Below are positions 53,791 through 64,000 of a DNA stretch of 64,000 nt, one piece after another. The notes beneath the pieces were generated by a model, which saw only the letters and a program-made list of their open reading frames with translations, did no database searches and was not told the origin of the DNA. The stretch is from Adenophora triphylla var. japonica. Its lineage: Eukaryota; Streptophyta; Magnoliopsida; Asterales; Campanulaceae. Numbering within the stretch: position 1 is the stretch's first letter; every line of letters starts with the position of its first letter. The translations under genes and the position numbers were made by a program. The DNA lies in contig JAFEMH010002502.1 of assembly GCA_022495995.1 (NCBI GenBank), forward strand, positions 272,003-336,002, given 5' to 3'.

Positions 53791-55197
53791 TGAAATAGCC
53801 CGGATCCGAATAGGCTTCGCAGCCCCGGCATCTGGCAGTCTTTCGCGTTGGCGGCGGTTCGTCCCGCCGTTTTGCTTTCGCATTTCGTAGAGTCGCCACG
53901 CCGTTTTTATTAAGCCCAAAACATTGAAAAAGGGCATCAGTTTAAAGATAATTTTAAACTGTTTTTTGTGTGATGAGATTTTGAGTTCGGAGGTCAGATG
54001 ACTCCTCGGGAAGAGAATATTAGAATATTAGAGCTCACCCGAGTCGCCTCGTAAAACGAGTCTTTCGGATACCCCTAATATCCTTTAAATGTTGTGTGTG
54101 TGTGTGTGTGTGCTTTTAAAAATGCATGTCAGATCGGATGTCTACATTGTATGCTATGTATGGAAATGTATTGAAATAGTAATGGAAGGAAGCCTTACCA
54201 ATGTTGGTTCGTGTCTGTCTTCCGCTGGGGAATAGTGTTTGAGGTCGGAATAGCGTTCCGGTATGGATCTGGATTGCTTCGGGAGATGCCGGTTGTCTGC
54301 GGACAGAGTTTCGGCGTGAGTTGATGTTGCAGGCTGCGTTCGGGCAGAGGTTCGGCGTGCGTGGGGATCGTCGGGATCACTCGGGCAGAGGTTCGGCGTG
54401 CGTTGTGGTGGCAGGAGTCACTCGGGCAGTTTCGGCGTGGTTTGGGATCGCCGGTTTGACTCGGAAAGAGCCGGACACCGTGGAAAGACTGTGCAAGGCC
54501 TCGAAGTACCACGAGGGGCCTCGCAGTACCTCGAGAGTGCCTCGAGGCAGCGCGGAGCGTCGCGGGAGCGCTGGGAGGCTTCTGAGCACCACGAGGGGGC
54601 TCTAAGGCCTCGGAAGGATCCGAAAGGGGCCGGGAATGCCTCGAAAGGACTTAGAGGGGAAGCCGAAGGCCTAGGGAGGAAGAGAGAAGTGGGAGGTGTG
54701 TGAAAATGAGGAGGGGGAGCCCTATTTATAGTGCCAGATTAGGTGCAAAGAGGTCCGTACGGACCTCCCTGGTAATCCAGTTTTTTGGTTTTCCTCGATT
54801 TGAGGGAATATGTGATGATGGTGAATATTCTGTAATTATGGTGTCCCCTGAGCAATAAGGTCCGTACGGACCATCTTGCATGCAAAGAGGTCCGTACGGA
54901 CCAACTAAGCATGAGGGTAATCATTTTCCCCGGGATTTGAGGGAATATTGTGGACTTTAAGAAGATTCAGTAATTATTAAAGCAAAGAGGTCCGTACGGA
55001 CCATTATTGCTTTTCCAATTTCTTGAAAATTCCCGAAAGGTCCTTTTGTCCCTTTTTATCCCGTAAAGGCTCCTCCCTTGGTTTGGCCGGGGGTTTAGAG
55101 AGGGTTTTGAGTGAGAGGGGTTGTCGAGACTACGTTGATGAGTCCGCGGTGCTTCCCGTGTGTTTGAAAGGGTGTGATCCAGATTGGGGTACTTACA
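53791..55197 (-). mobile_element. TatA-2 3' LTR (1407 bp)
   Basis: In element orientation it starts TGTAAGTACCCCAATC ending at 55197, directly after the PPT, and ends TTTCA at 53791. It is homologous to 15804-17286. It contains a TATA box at 54730-54722, a (TG) microsatellite near 54095 and a PBS-like GGCGACTC near 53895. Confidence 0.9.
54722..55002 (-). promoter_or_regulatory. TatA-2 LTR promoter: TATA box and four palindromes
   Basis: TATAAATAG on the minus strand at 54730-54722. GGTCCGTACGGACC at 54752-54765, 54859-54872, 54889-54902 and 54989-55002, all perfect although the sequence around them has changed from TatA-1. Confidence 0.75.
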
Positions 55198-55212
55198 GTA
55201 AGCCCCTCGACG
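55198..55212 (-). other. Polypurine tract of TatA-2
   Basis: On the minus strand 'cgtcgaggggcttac' directly precedes the LTR TG. It closely matches the TatB PPT at 39725-39738. Confidence 0.7.
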
Positions 55213-55370
55213 ACGTCACTTATGAAAGAAGTGGGGTCGCCGATAAGATAAGTGGTCCTAATCTGGATCGCGTGCCGGGAGATAATGTGACCGGGAGGTC
55301 GCAGTGAGGACGTGGTGGTGTCCTATTGTGTGACCGCTAGGCCGCAGGGCCGGACCCTGTGATAGGATTC

Positions 55371-55406
55371 CTACGTATCCCTGGCGGGAATCAAGCCTGG
55401 TCGTAG
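55371..55406 (-). other. CTACG/CGTAG hairpin module
   Basis: In element orientation outer CTACG/CGTAG and inner TCCC/GGGA with loop GCCA; TatA-1 (46-81) has TCTC/GGGA. Confidence 0.65.
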
Positions 55407-55548
55407 TTCAGAGTGTGGGGTGATTGTTTTGTGAATGCGGGCATAGTGGTGCCCTGAAGTGTCGCGTGACCGTCGAGGTCAGTGGTAAGGACGTGGTGGT
55501 GTCCTGGGTGACCGCATAGGTCGATGGCTGGACCCTGTGATAGGATTC

Positions 55549-55585
55549 CTACGTATCCCTGGCGGGAATCAAGCCCGGGTCGTAG
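55549..55585 (-). other. CTACG/CGTAG hairpin module
   Basis: Second module in TatA-2, one base longer in the left arm; inner TCCC/GGGA. Confidence 0.6.
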
Positions 55586-55780
55586 TTCGAGGTCGTGAAC
55601 CGTGAGTGCGGGCGTGGTGGTGCCCCGAAGTGTCAGGTGACCGCCGAGGTCAGTGGTAAGGACGTGGTGGTGTCCTAAGATGTGGTGACCGCCGAGGTCA
55701 ATTGTGAGGACGTGGTGGCGTCCTGGGATGGAAATTTTACGATTTTCCTAATCGGGTGGTTTAAGGCCTTCCGGGCCGAA

Positions 55781-56210
55781 GATAGTTGTGAGGACTTGAA
55801 TCGCCTTCTGATTGCGGTTGCGCCATGTTTGAAGACTTTGAATCATCTTCTGGCTGAGATTGGTGCCACGCGGGAGGACTTTGAATCGTCTTCTGGCGGC
55901 GGTTGGTGCCACGCGGGAGGACTTTGAATCGTCTTCTGGCGGCGGTTGATGTTATGCGCGAGGACTTTGAATCGTCTTCTAGCCGCAGTTGATGTTATGC
56001 GCGAGGACTTTGAATCGTCTTCTAGCCGCAGTTGATGTTATGCGCGAGGACTTTGAATCGTCTTCTAGCCGCAGTTGATGTTATGCGCGAGGACTTTGAA
56101 TCGTCTTCTAGCCGCAGCTTGATGTTATGCGCGAGGACTTTGAATCGTCTTCTAGCCGCAGCTGATGTTATGCGCGAGGACTTTGAATCGTCTTCTAGCC
56201 GCAGCCAGGA
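55781..56210 (-). repeat. 43-bp minisatellite in TatA-2, about 9 units
   Basis: 'gcgcgaggactttgaatcgt' plus 'cttctagccgcag' repeats; related to the 40-bp array of TatA-1 at 479-880. Confidence 0.85.
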
Positions 56211-56269
56211 GGCATGGCTGCCTTGTACTTTGATTGCGAGAGGCGTAGATGCCTTTGTGTTTTTGCATG

Positions 56270-57085
56270 TTGAGTAGGAGGTTGGACTTACGATGACTGC
56301 CGGTGCTTGCGTTGCCGTTAAAGTGGGCAAGGATGACGGCCGGTGATTACTTCACCATTTGGCATTTTGGAGGCGCTTCGTGCCTTGGGATTTGTACTCG
56401 GAGGTGTTGGCTCCTTCTTGTGCTTGTTTTGCCGTTGAGTGGGCAAGGATGATGGTCGGTGCTGGGGATATGCAGTCTTGTATGACTTCCCTTTCGACTT
56501 GTTGGGGAGGAGCTCGGGCTTACTTTGATGGCCGGTGCTTGCGTTGCCGTTGAAGTGGGCTAGGTTCGGGCTTACAATGACTGCCGGTGCTTGAATTGCT
56601 AGGGATGCGTGACCTTGTAGGGGCCCTTTTCTGTTGGGAAGATGACTTCGGACCTCTTTTGAGGGCCAGTGGTTGAGTTGTCGTTGAGCGTTTGGAGGCG
56701 TCTTGTGCCTTGATATTCGTGCTGGGAGGTGTTGGCTCCTTCTTGAATTGCCGTCGGGCGTTTTGGAGGCGTCTCGTGCCTTGATATTCGTACTGGGAGG
56801 TGTTGGCTCCTTCTTGAATTGCCGTTGAGTGGGCGAAGACTGGTCTTACATTGACGGGCTGTGGTTGAATTGCCGTTGAGCGGGCGAGGTTCGGCTTACA
56901 CCGATCGCCGGGGATTGAATTGCCGCTGAGTGAGCGAAGACCGGTCTTACGTCTTACATTGACGTCCGCGGTTGAATTGCCGTTGAAGTGGGCGAGGACC
57001 GGTCTTACGCTGACGGCCGGTGGTTGAATGGCCGTGGAGTGGGCGAGGACCGGTCTTACGTTGACGGCCGGGGATTGAATTGAAG
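56270..57085 (-). repeat. Degenerate 51-bp minisatellite in TatA-2
   Basis: 'gccgttgag(t)gggcga' and 'ttacattgacg' phrases recur but with many indels and intervening 'ggaggcg...gtgcctt' pieces; far less regular than TatA-1 1301-2350. No dimeric GTTCAGGAGTATGAAC array is present here, unlike TatA-1. Confidence 0.7.
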
Positions 57086-57186
57086 GGTTAGGGACCATTC
57101 TGCACTTGGATTTGCTGGAAAAGGCCTTAGGACAGCCTGGGCAAAGATTATAAGGGCAGAAAGTAATTTGGCCACCCTTGCAAAGA

Positions 57187-57275
57187 GGTCCGTACGGACC
57201 AACCTCGGGCCGCAAAGAGGTCCGTACGGACCAATGTTGAAATTTACAGCTCCTGTGTTTTGACCGGGTTTAAAT
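57187..57275 (+). promoter_or_regulatory. Promoter of antisense gene 1 in TatA-2
   Basis: Perfect palindromes at 57187-57200 and 57219-57232 (32 bp apart), TATA-like TTTAAAT at 57269-57275, ATG at 57385. Confidence 0.65.
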
Positions 57276-57384
57276 GCCGAGCCCTTCCCTTCATTTCCCA
57301 TTTCCTTCCGTGAACCGAGAGAGAGAGAGAGGAAATCCTCCATTGTTAACCAAAATCAACAATTTTTTGCTTGAATTGCTTGCC

Positions 57385-60361
57385 ATGGCTGAAGGATCTC
57401 GAAGGAGTCGTCGTCAACGCAGTCAAGAGGTGGTCGAGCAACGGATGGAGCTTCAAAGAAATTGGATCTCGTTCGTTCCATCTTCGAAGAACCCGGATGT
57501 CTTGTATCCGAATCCGGAGGTGCACAATCGTCGCTCTATGAACGTCGGGGAGGTAAGAAATCTGCTCCGTTTGATTCCCTCGTCGAATTTTTGAATGCTA
57601 GAACTAGGTTTTAGTTTTTCGCATTTTTGAATTTTTGTTATTATTTTTTTTTTTATGCCTTTTGTGAAATTCTTGATGAATTGTTGAAAATGGACATGTA
57701 AAAATTGTGGGTATGTGTATTTTGTGCAGAAATGTGTAGATTAGCTTTTATTTGTGAAAATAAAGTGCCTCTCTAATGAAATGCATGCTTTGGTGTTTTG
57801 TACCGTATGCTATTTATGTATGTACATTATGAGAAAAGTTTGTCGTGTAGTGACAATTTTTTTGTGAAAAAATGTGACATGTGCCGTGTTTTGTGACGGG
57901 TTTTGTCTGAAAGTGTGTACCGTGTAGGGACGGATTTTTTTGAAAATGTGTTATGCAGTGTGTGCCGTGTTTTTGGGTGACGGACTTTGTGGGGAAAATA
58001 TGTGCAATATGTGCCGTGTTTTTGTGACGGGTTATATGTGCCTTTGCCGTGTTGGGACGGACTTTTTTGAAAATGTGTCGTGTAGGGTTTAATCCCCCCC
58101 TTTTTTCTTTTGAGAAAATGTGTACAGTGTGTGCCGTGTTTTTGTGACGGACTGCATGGGAAAAATTATATGTATAATGTATGTGAAAATTATGTGCAAT
58201 GTGTGCCGTGTTTTGTGACGGGATATATGTGAAAAATATGTGCAATGTGTGCCGTGTTTTGTGACGGGTTATTTTTCATGGCTTTCCGTGTTGGGACGGA
58301 CTTTTGTGCCTTTTGTTTTATATTAAGTACTGTGATTGACGTACCTTTGCTGTGTTTACCTGCAGGATGCGGGGCTTATGGCCGGGAAGGCCAAGAGGAT
58401 GAAGACTCGGGGTCGCCGAGGCCGTTGTTGAGCCGTGGCGCCGGATGCCCGATATTTCGTGGACGGTAGGCCGAGTCCCGTGAGGCCGGTCTACGCTTCC
58501 GGCCCGGGGGTGTTCGTCGAGAACCCGGCCGGAGTTTCGATACGAGGAAGAACAAGAGCGTCTTCCTTGGCCTTTCCGAGTATTGGTGGGATACCACCCA
58601 CACCTTCCATCCGAGCCGGGAGAGGTGACGGTGACGCCGACCGACTTTGCTGCGATTACCGGGCTTTCCTTCAAAGGAGGGCCGGTACGGTGGAGGGATA
58701 TGCTCTCCGATGTGGTGCTGACTGAGCCGCTGGGCTTTTAGCCTCGTCCTCGCAGGGGCCCGGGCATGTTGTATAGCGACGTGGAGCCGAGGATCACGTC
58801 CAAAGATTGGGGCCTATGTCCGGGTACCGGCCAGTGACGGCGGAGCAGCTCGGCGCGCTCCTTTTTGTGGTATGCACTTTCCGAGACTTTGTTCTCGAAC
58901 CACGCGACCGCGGCTCCCTTTGCTTTGTTGGAGAGCTTGATTGATCCGGATAGAGTTTGTGACATCGCTTGGGGCGAGGCGTGCTTGGCCGAGCTCTACT
59001 TCTCCTTGGACCGGTTTAGCCTGGGGTGTGGCCGCCCATTGGCCTGTTTTGACTTCGCTTTGGAGGTATGAGTTTATTGCCGGTTTTGATTTAGCAACTT
59101 GTCGTTTCTCCGTTTTCTTTTGCACCGAGCCTTTCTCGTTTTTGTCACAGTGTGGTTTTATGAGGTTTTTCGTTGCTTCCCGTGGATAGAGATCCGGGGC
59201 CGTTGCCGCGCACCCGCTATGCCGGGCCGGGCTCGTACGGCGAGGAAGAGGAGGACCGCCAGAGGGAAGCTCACCATCGCCTACGGGATGTGCAGGAGCC
59301 GTCTAGAGAGGGGTAGCCCTGAGGGGTTTGTTTTGTTCCCGTGGGCTCGGTGATGAGGGGGATGAGTTCGAGGGGGCTCCCGAGGTGACAGCCGCAGCCG
59401 GAAGATGCCGCGGGCTTGACCTCGCGACGTTATGTATCCGGGAGCGGGTCTTCCGGGCGCATGGCCCCGTGTGCTTCCCGTGGCTCCGAGGGACCCTCCC
59501 TTTGGGATGCTTGATTCCCGGACATGGATGTGCTTGATTTTGAGAGGTACCTTGGCGGTGTGGGCGCCGAGGAGTTCATCTTGTATGGAGAGGAGTACGG
59601 GGCCTTCGTGAGGAGGAAGCCGAGGACGCCGCAGTAATCGGCGAGGAGAGAGAGGCCGGCCCGCAGCTCCCCTGCAGGTTCCGATGCCGGGGCCGGATTT
59701 CACGTATGTCCGGGGACGGATCGAGGAGGAGGGTGTCTCGTACCCGTTCCTCGAGCAGCTCCCCGCCGCATACCGAGCGGATCCCGACAGATCGGTGAGT
59801 GTGCTTACTCTTTTCCATCTTGGCATCTTTTCCGTATTTTTCTTTTTGTTGTTGAGTATAACCGTATTGCCGAGCGTTTCCTTGGTCGCTTGCTTGGTGC
59901 AGTCCCGGGAGAGCCTATGATATGCCGACTCGCCGTTATGTGGCGACGAGGTCGTTTGCGAAGAAGATGGCGTCGAAGATATCTTGCCGGCCCGCGACGC
60001 GTGCCGGCGTACGAGCCTATGCCTTCGAGGCATTCTCGTAGACGTTCCTCCGCCTAGAGCCGAGCCGAGCCGCAGCAGAGGGACCTTCGAGGGGGCGGCA
60101 TAGTATGGATGCCGGACATCTTCGGGAGCTCCGGGCAGCAGCCCTTTTATCGCTTCTTCCCTCCTCAGATGCACAGGCGAGGGTCCGTCGAGCCTTCCTT
60201 CTTTGATCCTTTCGCCGGATTTGATCCTTCGATTACTTTGAGTGGCAGCCCGGCGGGGCTCGGTACTGATGACGAGGATGTGGCGGGCGAGTTCACAGGA
60301 TGCCCGACTTTTCTCCGGAGGACCTCGGCGAGGATGATGATGATGTCAAGAGTCGGATTAG
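57385..60361 (+). pseudogene. Antisense gene 1 in TatA-2: plant-mobile-domain-like, degenerate
   Basis: Exons 57385-57552, 58366-59065, 59151-59794 and 59903-60361 are bounded by the same splice sites as in TatA-1. Exon 1 differs by few residues (MAEGSRRSRRQRSQEVVEQR). Exon 2 keeps EVTVTPTDFAAITGLSF, then a stop near 58739, and an open part LFSNHATAAPFALLESLIDP (58865-59071). Exon 3 lacks one base after the acceptor. Many single-base indels destroy the frame. Comparing the copies shows which breaks are private: the two do not share most of their frameshifts, so the gene was probably intact when each inserted or in their ancestor. Confidence 0.7.
57880..58300 (+). repeat. Tandem repeat inside intron 1 of TatA-2 antisense gene 1
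   Basis: 'gtgccgtgtttt(t)gtgacgg' recurs at least six times, as in TatA-1 3130-3500. Confidence 0.75.
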
Positions 60362-60438
60362 GGTCCATTTGCTTTCCCTCTTTCCATATCTTCTTTTTTT
60401 TTTTTTTTGTTTAGCAAATGTACATTTGATATTCCCGT

Positions 60439-60444
60439 AATAAA
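60439..60444 (+). terminator. Poly(A) signal of antisense gene 1 in TatA-2
   Basis: AATAAA about 80 bp after the stop, in the same context as TatA-1 5645-5650. Confidence 0.55.
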
Positions 60445-60559
60445 ACACTCATATTTGCACGGCAAACAAAGATTTTATTTTAAGATGTAATGTCATTTTT
60501 GTGATTCCCGGATTTGTCCTAGAAATGGTTGCTATTATTATTTTTTATTTTGTGCATGC

Positions 60560-60778
60560 CACGTGAGCCGAGAGTGCGTTTGTGGGTAGTGTATGTTTGC
60601 CGGGAATGGCTTTGGCCGTTGTTTGGGCGCTTTGGAGCAAGGTCCCGCCGAGGACAAAGGGTTGTTGTACCGTTTGTCGGGGAAATGGGTTCTTTTTGCA
60701 AGGAGGTCCGTACGGACATACTTAGCATGCAAAGAGGTCCGTACGGACCAACCTTGCTTTTGGGAAGGAGATAAATGC
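60560..60778 (+). promoter_or_regulatory. Promoter of antisense gene 2 in TatA-2
   Basis: G-box CACGTG at 60560-60565, palindromes at 60705-60718 (13/14) and 60736-60749 (perfect), 31 bp apart, TATA-like GATAAATGC at 60770-60778, ATG at 60870. Confidence 0.65.
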
Positions 60779-60869
60779 TTTCCAAAGGTCTCCGGTTCTT
60801 CCTCATTTCCCCATTTGCACCATTTTCGAGCTTTCTTCCCCATTTTCTCTAGGAACCTCCATTTTTGCC

Positions 60870-62366
60870 ATGGATTCTTCGTACGTCCCTAGAATTTTGC
60901 CGAGGCTTTCGCAGAGAGGCAAGCACACTTCCTTGAGCAGCTTGAAAACGTGGATGCGGCGCCGTATGAGGCATCGTAGACGGGCTTTCGAGGTAAGGTT
61001 TCGTCTTTGCTCGATTTGGTCTTTTAAGGAGTTGGTTCCCGATTGGGATTTGTTGCGGGCCGCCGCGAAGTTCGGGATGTTAGGAGGCATGTGTACTGTT
61101 TCTCCTATAATGAAATGGTGCCCACTTTTGAGGATTTTCGGGCTTTGATGGAGGACCTGAGGTGGAGGCCATCTCGCTCCTTTCGATTGGTGGCGCCACG
61201 CGAGCGTGAAGCTTGCAGTGCTTTCTTCGTACTTCGTTGGAAGAAGTGCAGTGGCATGATCCTTGATTCGGGTCATATCGACATTTCCGAGCCGCCTGAG
61301 CGGTTCATGGTTGATGACGAGTGACGTCTCTTGGGATGCCTTCGCCTTGTGCACGATAGCGACGCTCTTCATGGTCGCCTCCTTGGCATTTGCGATGGCG
61401 CTTTGCTAGATGTGGTAGGGCACCGCAGAGCCGAGAGGATATTGTCCCGTTGGTGCCGGGGGAGACTCTTCATGGTATCGACCGTCCGGCGACCGGGGAT
61501 CGTTTTATGAGAGGGGGAAGCCCCGCTTTGCTCACCTTGTGGCCGCGAGAGAGACTTCAGCCATGCCCGAGGCTCCGACGTCGTTTAGCCCGTGGTCATT
61601 TGCTCGCCGACCTCTTGTGTTGGATATGGATCATCCGCCCGGGAGAGATGGATGGCACACTTGGTACGCATCGATCCGCCGGTGGGTTCCGCACCGGAGG
61701 ATCGAGACTAGAGGATCTGCAGAAGGGTCCTACGTTGTCGAGTTCCAGGTTTGTCTTGGTCCTCCTTCTATATTCCGTCGCTTGTTTCCTGGCAGCTTGG
61801 GATGAAGCAGAGCCTTTGTTGGCCGGGATGACCTTGCTACCGCGGAGGTAGTTCCTCTTGTATGGCAGCCTTCAGTGCCTTCTTGTATTTTCTCGAGGGT
61901 ATGGAAGTATTCCGCTTTCCCTCCCGTGGTACTCCTTAGACGCTCTGGGAGTGTCGTATTGACGACTCGCACCGGCCCGGTATGAGCAAATGTTGGGCCC
62001 CAAGTGGTCTTGGAGAGCAGCGTGTAGCGATTCTCGGGACCCGGCTGCCGTAGTAGCTATTGCCTTAGGAGTGCCGAAGCCTGGTCTCGACCCTTCGATG
62101 TGACGGGAGACACTTTGTTTGACTACGAGACTAGAGTTGACCGACCGACAGGGAGAGGTCCTCTTGCACTCGCAGGAGGAGATCCGAGCCGAAGCACGGC
62201 GAATGAAGCCCCGAGAGCTACCGGATTGTTTGACTCTACTGGGAGGACCCCGCATCTCTGACCGAGAGACGCAGAGTTGGTTCACGTGGAGCGAAAGAAG
62301 ACTCGCCGGGGACGAGGGAAGAAAGGAAAGAATGGCGAGGGGACAAGCGCAGACGGCGCGGAATGA
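60870..62366 (+). pseudogene. Antisense gene 2 in TatA-2: DUF7745/PMD-like, degenerate
   Basis: From the ATG at 60870 the frame gives MDSSYVPRILPRLS, with a one-base loss soon after. At the position of the TatA-1 stop it reads VRFRLCSIWSFKELVPDWD, so the segment is coding and not an intron. Later segments ADRPLVLDM-like, then FQVCLGPPSIFRRLF, match TatA-1 in alternating frames. The C-terminal part (62119-62366) is RLELTDRQGEVLLHSQEEIR and a basic tail. At least six indels separate these pieces. Confidence 0.6.
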
Positions 62367-63071
62367 CCTCCTAGGTATCCATTCATTGCATTGCAAACAC
62401 ATTATTAGTTAAATGTATTAAGCTGTCTTTTAGCATGTTGTGAACTTGAGAGTAGACCGTGCTTGAACTCATCAAGAAATGTTGTAACCGTTAGTGATTT
62501 GTGATTTACTTTTAAAGCTTTGTCGAGACGCAAGATCTCTTGTTTGCCTTTGCTTTTGTTGTGCACTTTGTCGGCGTCCGTCCTTGGACTTTTCTGTTGC
62601 ATTTGCGGGCTGAAGCGGCCTGGGCCATGACGGCAATCCCTTTTGCTGGGGCTTTGTGCTTGGCTGAGAGGTTGAATGCTCTCCTGACAAGTCGTTTTGA
62701 CGGTCTTTTCCGCAGCTTCCTTGCCTCTTGTTGGCGTCGGGCTCTTGACCTCTTTTTGCAGCTTCTGCTTGAGCTTCTTTTGTTTTTTTTTTTTATTGTT
62801 TTTTTTTTGTGAGCCCTTGCTCGAGCTCTTTTTTTTTTTTTTTGAAGCGCGTGAGGGCGAAGACAAACCCCTGGCTTGGAAGCAGACATGAGTCACCGCT
62901 TGATGCTGAGTGACCCTCGGATGTCCTTGGATGTTGCCGCCGTCGTTTGACTTGGTCAAGGTGACTGTTGGGGCGTGTTTCTTGAAAAGTGCGTAGCTTG
63001 ATGGAGGTCTTGATTGACATTCAAACTTTTGACTTTTTTGTGTATTTTTAGACCGGACCAATTAAGGTTGC
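62367..63071 (-). other. Post-integrase noncoding spacer of TatA-2
   Basis: Matches 7586-8267 of TatA-1, with longer T runs at 62775-62840 (A runs in element orientation). No gene is seen. Confidence 0.6.
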
Positions 63072-63109
63072 CTACGTTCCCCCGGACTAGAGGGCTCAGG
63101 TCTGCGTAG
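63072..63109 (-). other. CTACG/CGTAG hairpin module after integrase
   Basis: Outer CTACG/CGTAG, inner CCC/GGG; equivalent to 8268-8305. Confidence 0.65.
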
Positions 63110-63116
63110 TTCGACA

Positions 63117-64000
63117 CTACATGGAGTGCCAAGAGATGCACAGCTTGTTCTTCTTCAGCGAAGTATCTCGCGAAGTTTGCTTCCGCTGACCGGATTCATG
63201 AAGGGATTGCCGTCTAGGTCCTGTCGCCTTCATGGCGCCTCCGAGAAGATCTTTGAACCACGAAAGTGGCCGATCCATGTGGGTTCCCATTTTCCCAAAG
63301 GGGTTGGTTCGAGTGGGAGGCTTTTCTTTGAGTACAAGGTCACCTTCCCCGATGTCTCGGGATTTGACTTTCTTGTCGAAAGCTCTAGCCATCCCGCTTT
63401 GATAGGCTCCTGACGTGTTCCATGGCCTTTAGTCGTCGCTCGTCTAGCGTAGAGCCAATTCGTCATGTCGGCTTCGAGCCATTCAACTTCGTTGATGTCA
63501 TTTTCCAAGAAGACTCTGAGTGAGGGAATTTCCAGCTCGATGGGAAGGACTGCTTCCATCCCGTATGTCAGTGGCAAATGGGGTTTCTCCCGTGGTCGTT
63601 TCCTGACCGATGTGCGGTAGCCCCAAAGTGCAAGGTGCAGCTTTCTGCCAATCTCGTCCTCGGGTGGTCATTTTTCGGATGATCCGTTCGAGGGTTTTGT
63701 TTGCCGCTTCCACGGCGCCCGTTTGTTTGTGGCCGGTAGGGAGAAGATTTGTGGCGTGTGATCTTGAATTCAGCCAGCCTGTCGAATTCCCCTTCGAAGT
63801 GTGAGCCGTTGTCCTGATATGACCTCATTTGGGATGCCGTATCGGCGGATGATGTTTTCCTTGAGGAAATGCGCGACCTTCTTGGAGGTGAGTACCTTGT
63901 AGACTTGGCTTCGACCCATTCGTGAAGTAGTCGATGGCTACTAAGACGAACTCGCGACCGCTTGTCGCCGGGCGGAGCGATTTTCCCGATGACGCTAATT
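63117..64000 (-). pseudogene. TatA-2 integrase C-terminal half, frameshifted, runs off edge
   Basis: Pieces in several frames: DNGSHFEGEFDRLAEFKITR (about 63825-63770), KSSPYRPQTNG, TYGMEAVLPIELEIPSLRVF (about 63570) and MARAFDKKVKSRDIGEGDLV (63392 down). At GDLVLKEK it keeps the expected frame where TatA-1 has one extra base, whereas other positions show the opposite. The core Asp lies near the right edge. Confidence 0.8.

Larger units (their letters stand above)
55213..55780 (-). other. TatA-2 3' noncoding region
   Basis: Holds two hairpin modules and at least four diverged copies of the 'gaggacgtggtggtgtcct' phrase (55311, 55488, 55660, 55706). No gene is seen. Confidence 0.5.
53791..64000 (-). 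mobile_element. TatA-2: second TatA element, 5' part outside window
   Basis: On the minus strand it ends in the 3' LTR at 55197-53791 and runs off the right edge within integrase. Order and content match TatA-1: minisatellites, antisense gene 1, antisense gene 2, post-integrase spacer, integrase. Compared with TatA-1 it keeps more CpG dinucleotides by eye but has many single-base indels in its coding parts. Confidence 0.9.

Overview
The window is plant repeat DNA, most likely from a flowering plant with a large genome. I see no ordinary cellular gene, no rRNA or tRNA gene and no CRISPR array. The evidence is nested LTR retrotransposons of three classic plant groups: Ty3/gypsy Tat/Ogre-like, Ty3/gypsy Athila-like and Ty1/copia. 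The coding regions are broken by stops and frameshifts, as expected for heterochromatic elements.

Layout. (1) 1-17286, minus strand: Tat-family element 'TatA-1'. In its own orientation it has a 5' LTR (17286-15804), a PBS, a leader, a gag remnant without a recognisable capsid, protease, a G-patch-like spacer, RT, a double RNase H and integrase. Two intron- or promoter-bearing genes follow on the opposite strand: a plant-mobile-domain-like gene at 2661-5571 and a second one, DUF7745-like, at 6071-7585. Minisatellites fill the rest; the 3' LTR lies left of the window. (2) 17287-22964, minus: an Athila-like element whose integrase is split by TatA-1. (3) 22965-26530, plus: a Ty1/copia fragment interrupted on both sides. 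(4) 26531-53790, plus: a tandem LTR-internal-LTR-internal array of a second Tat-like family, 'TatB' (copies B1 and B2). It carries two gag-like reading frames per copy and no recognisable pol. (5) 53791-64000, minus: 'TatA-2', a second member of the TatA family inserted into the last minisatellite of B2 and running off the right edge inside integrase.

Nesting order: copia is oldest; Athila and the TatB array inserted into it; TatA-1 inserted into Athila and TatA-2 into TatB. TatA was therefore the last family to move here.

How the parts may work together. TatA has pol without a capsid, and TatB has a capsid without pol. They share LTR termini, PBS type, PPT, a leader, a 3' hairpin module and a 3' minisatellite motif, so one may supply what the other lacks. 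In TatA a perfect 14-bp palindrome (GGTCCGTACGGACC) occurs as pairs about 31 bp apart in the LTR promoter and directly upstream of both antisense genes. This suggests one DNA-binding factor acting on all three promoters. The palindrome pairs and a covarying CTACG...CGTAG hairpin module, present 11 times across both families, are the signals I judge most worth following up.
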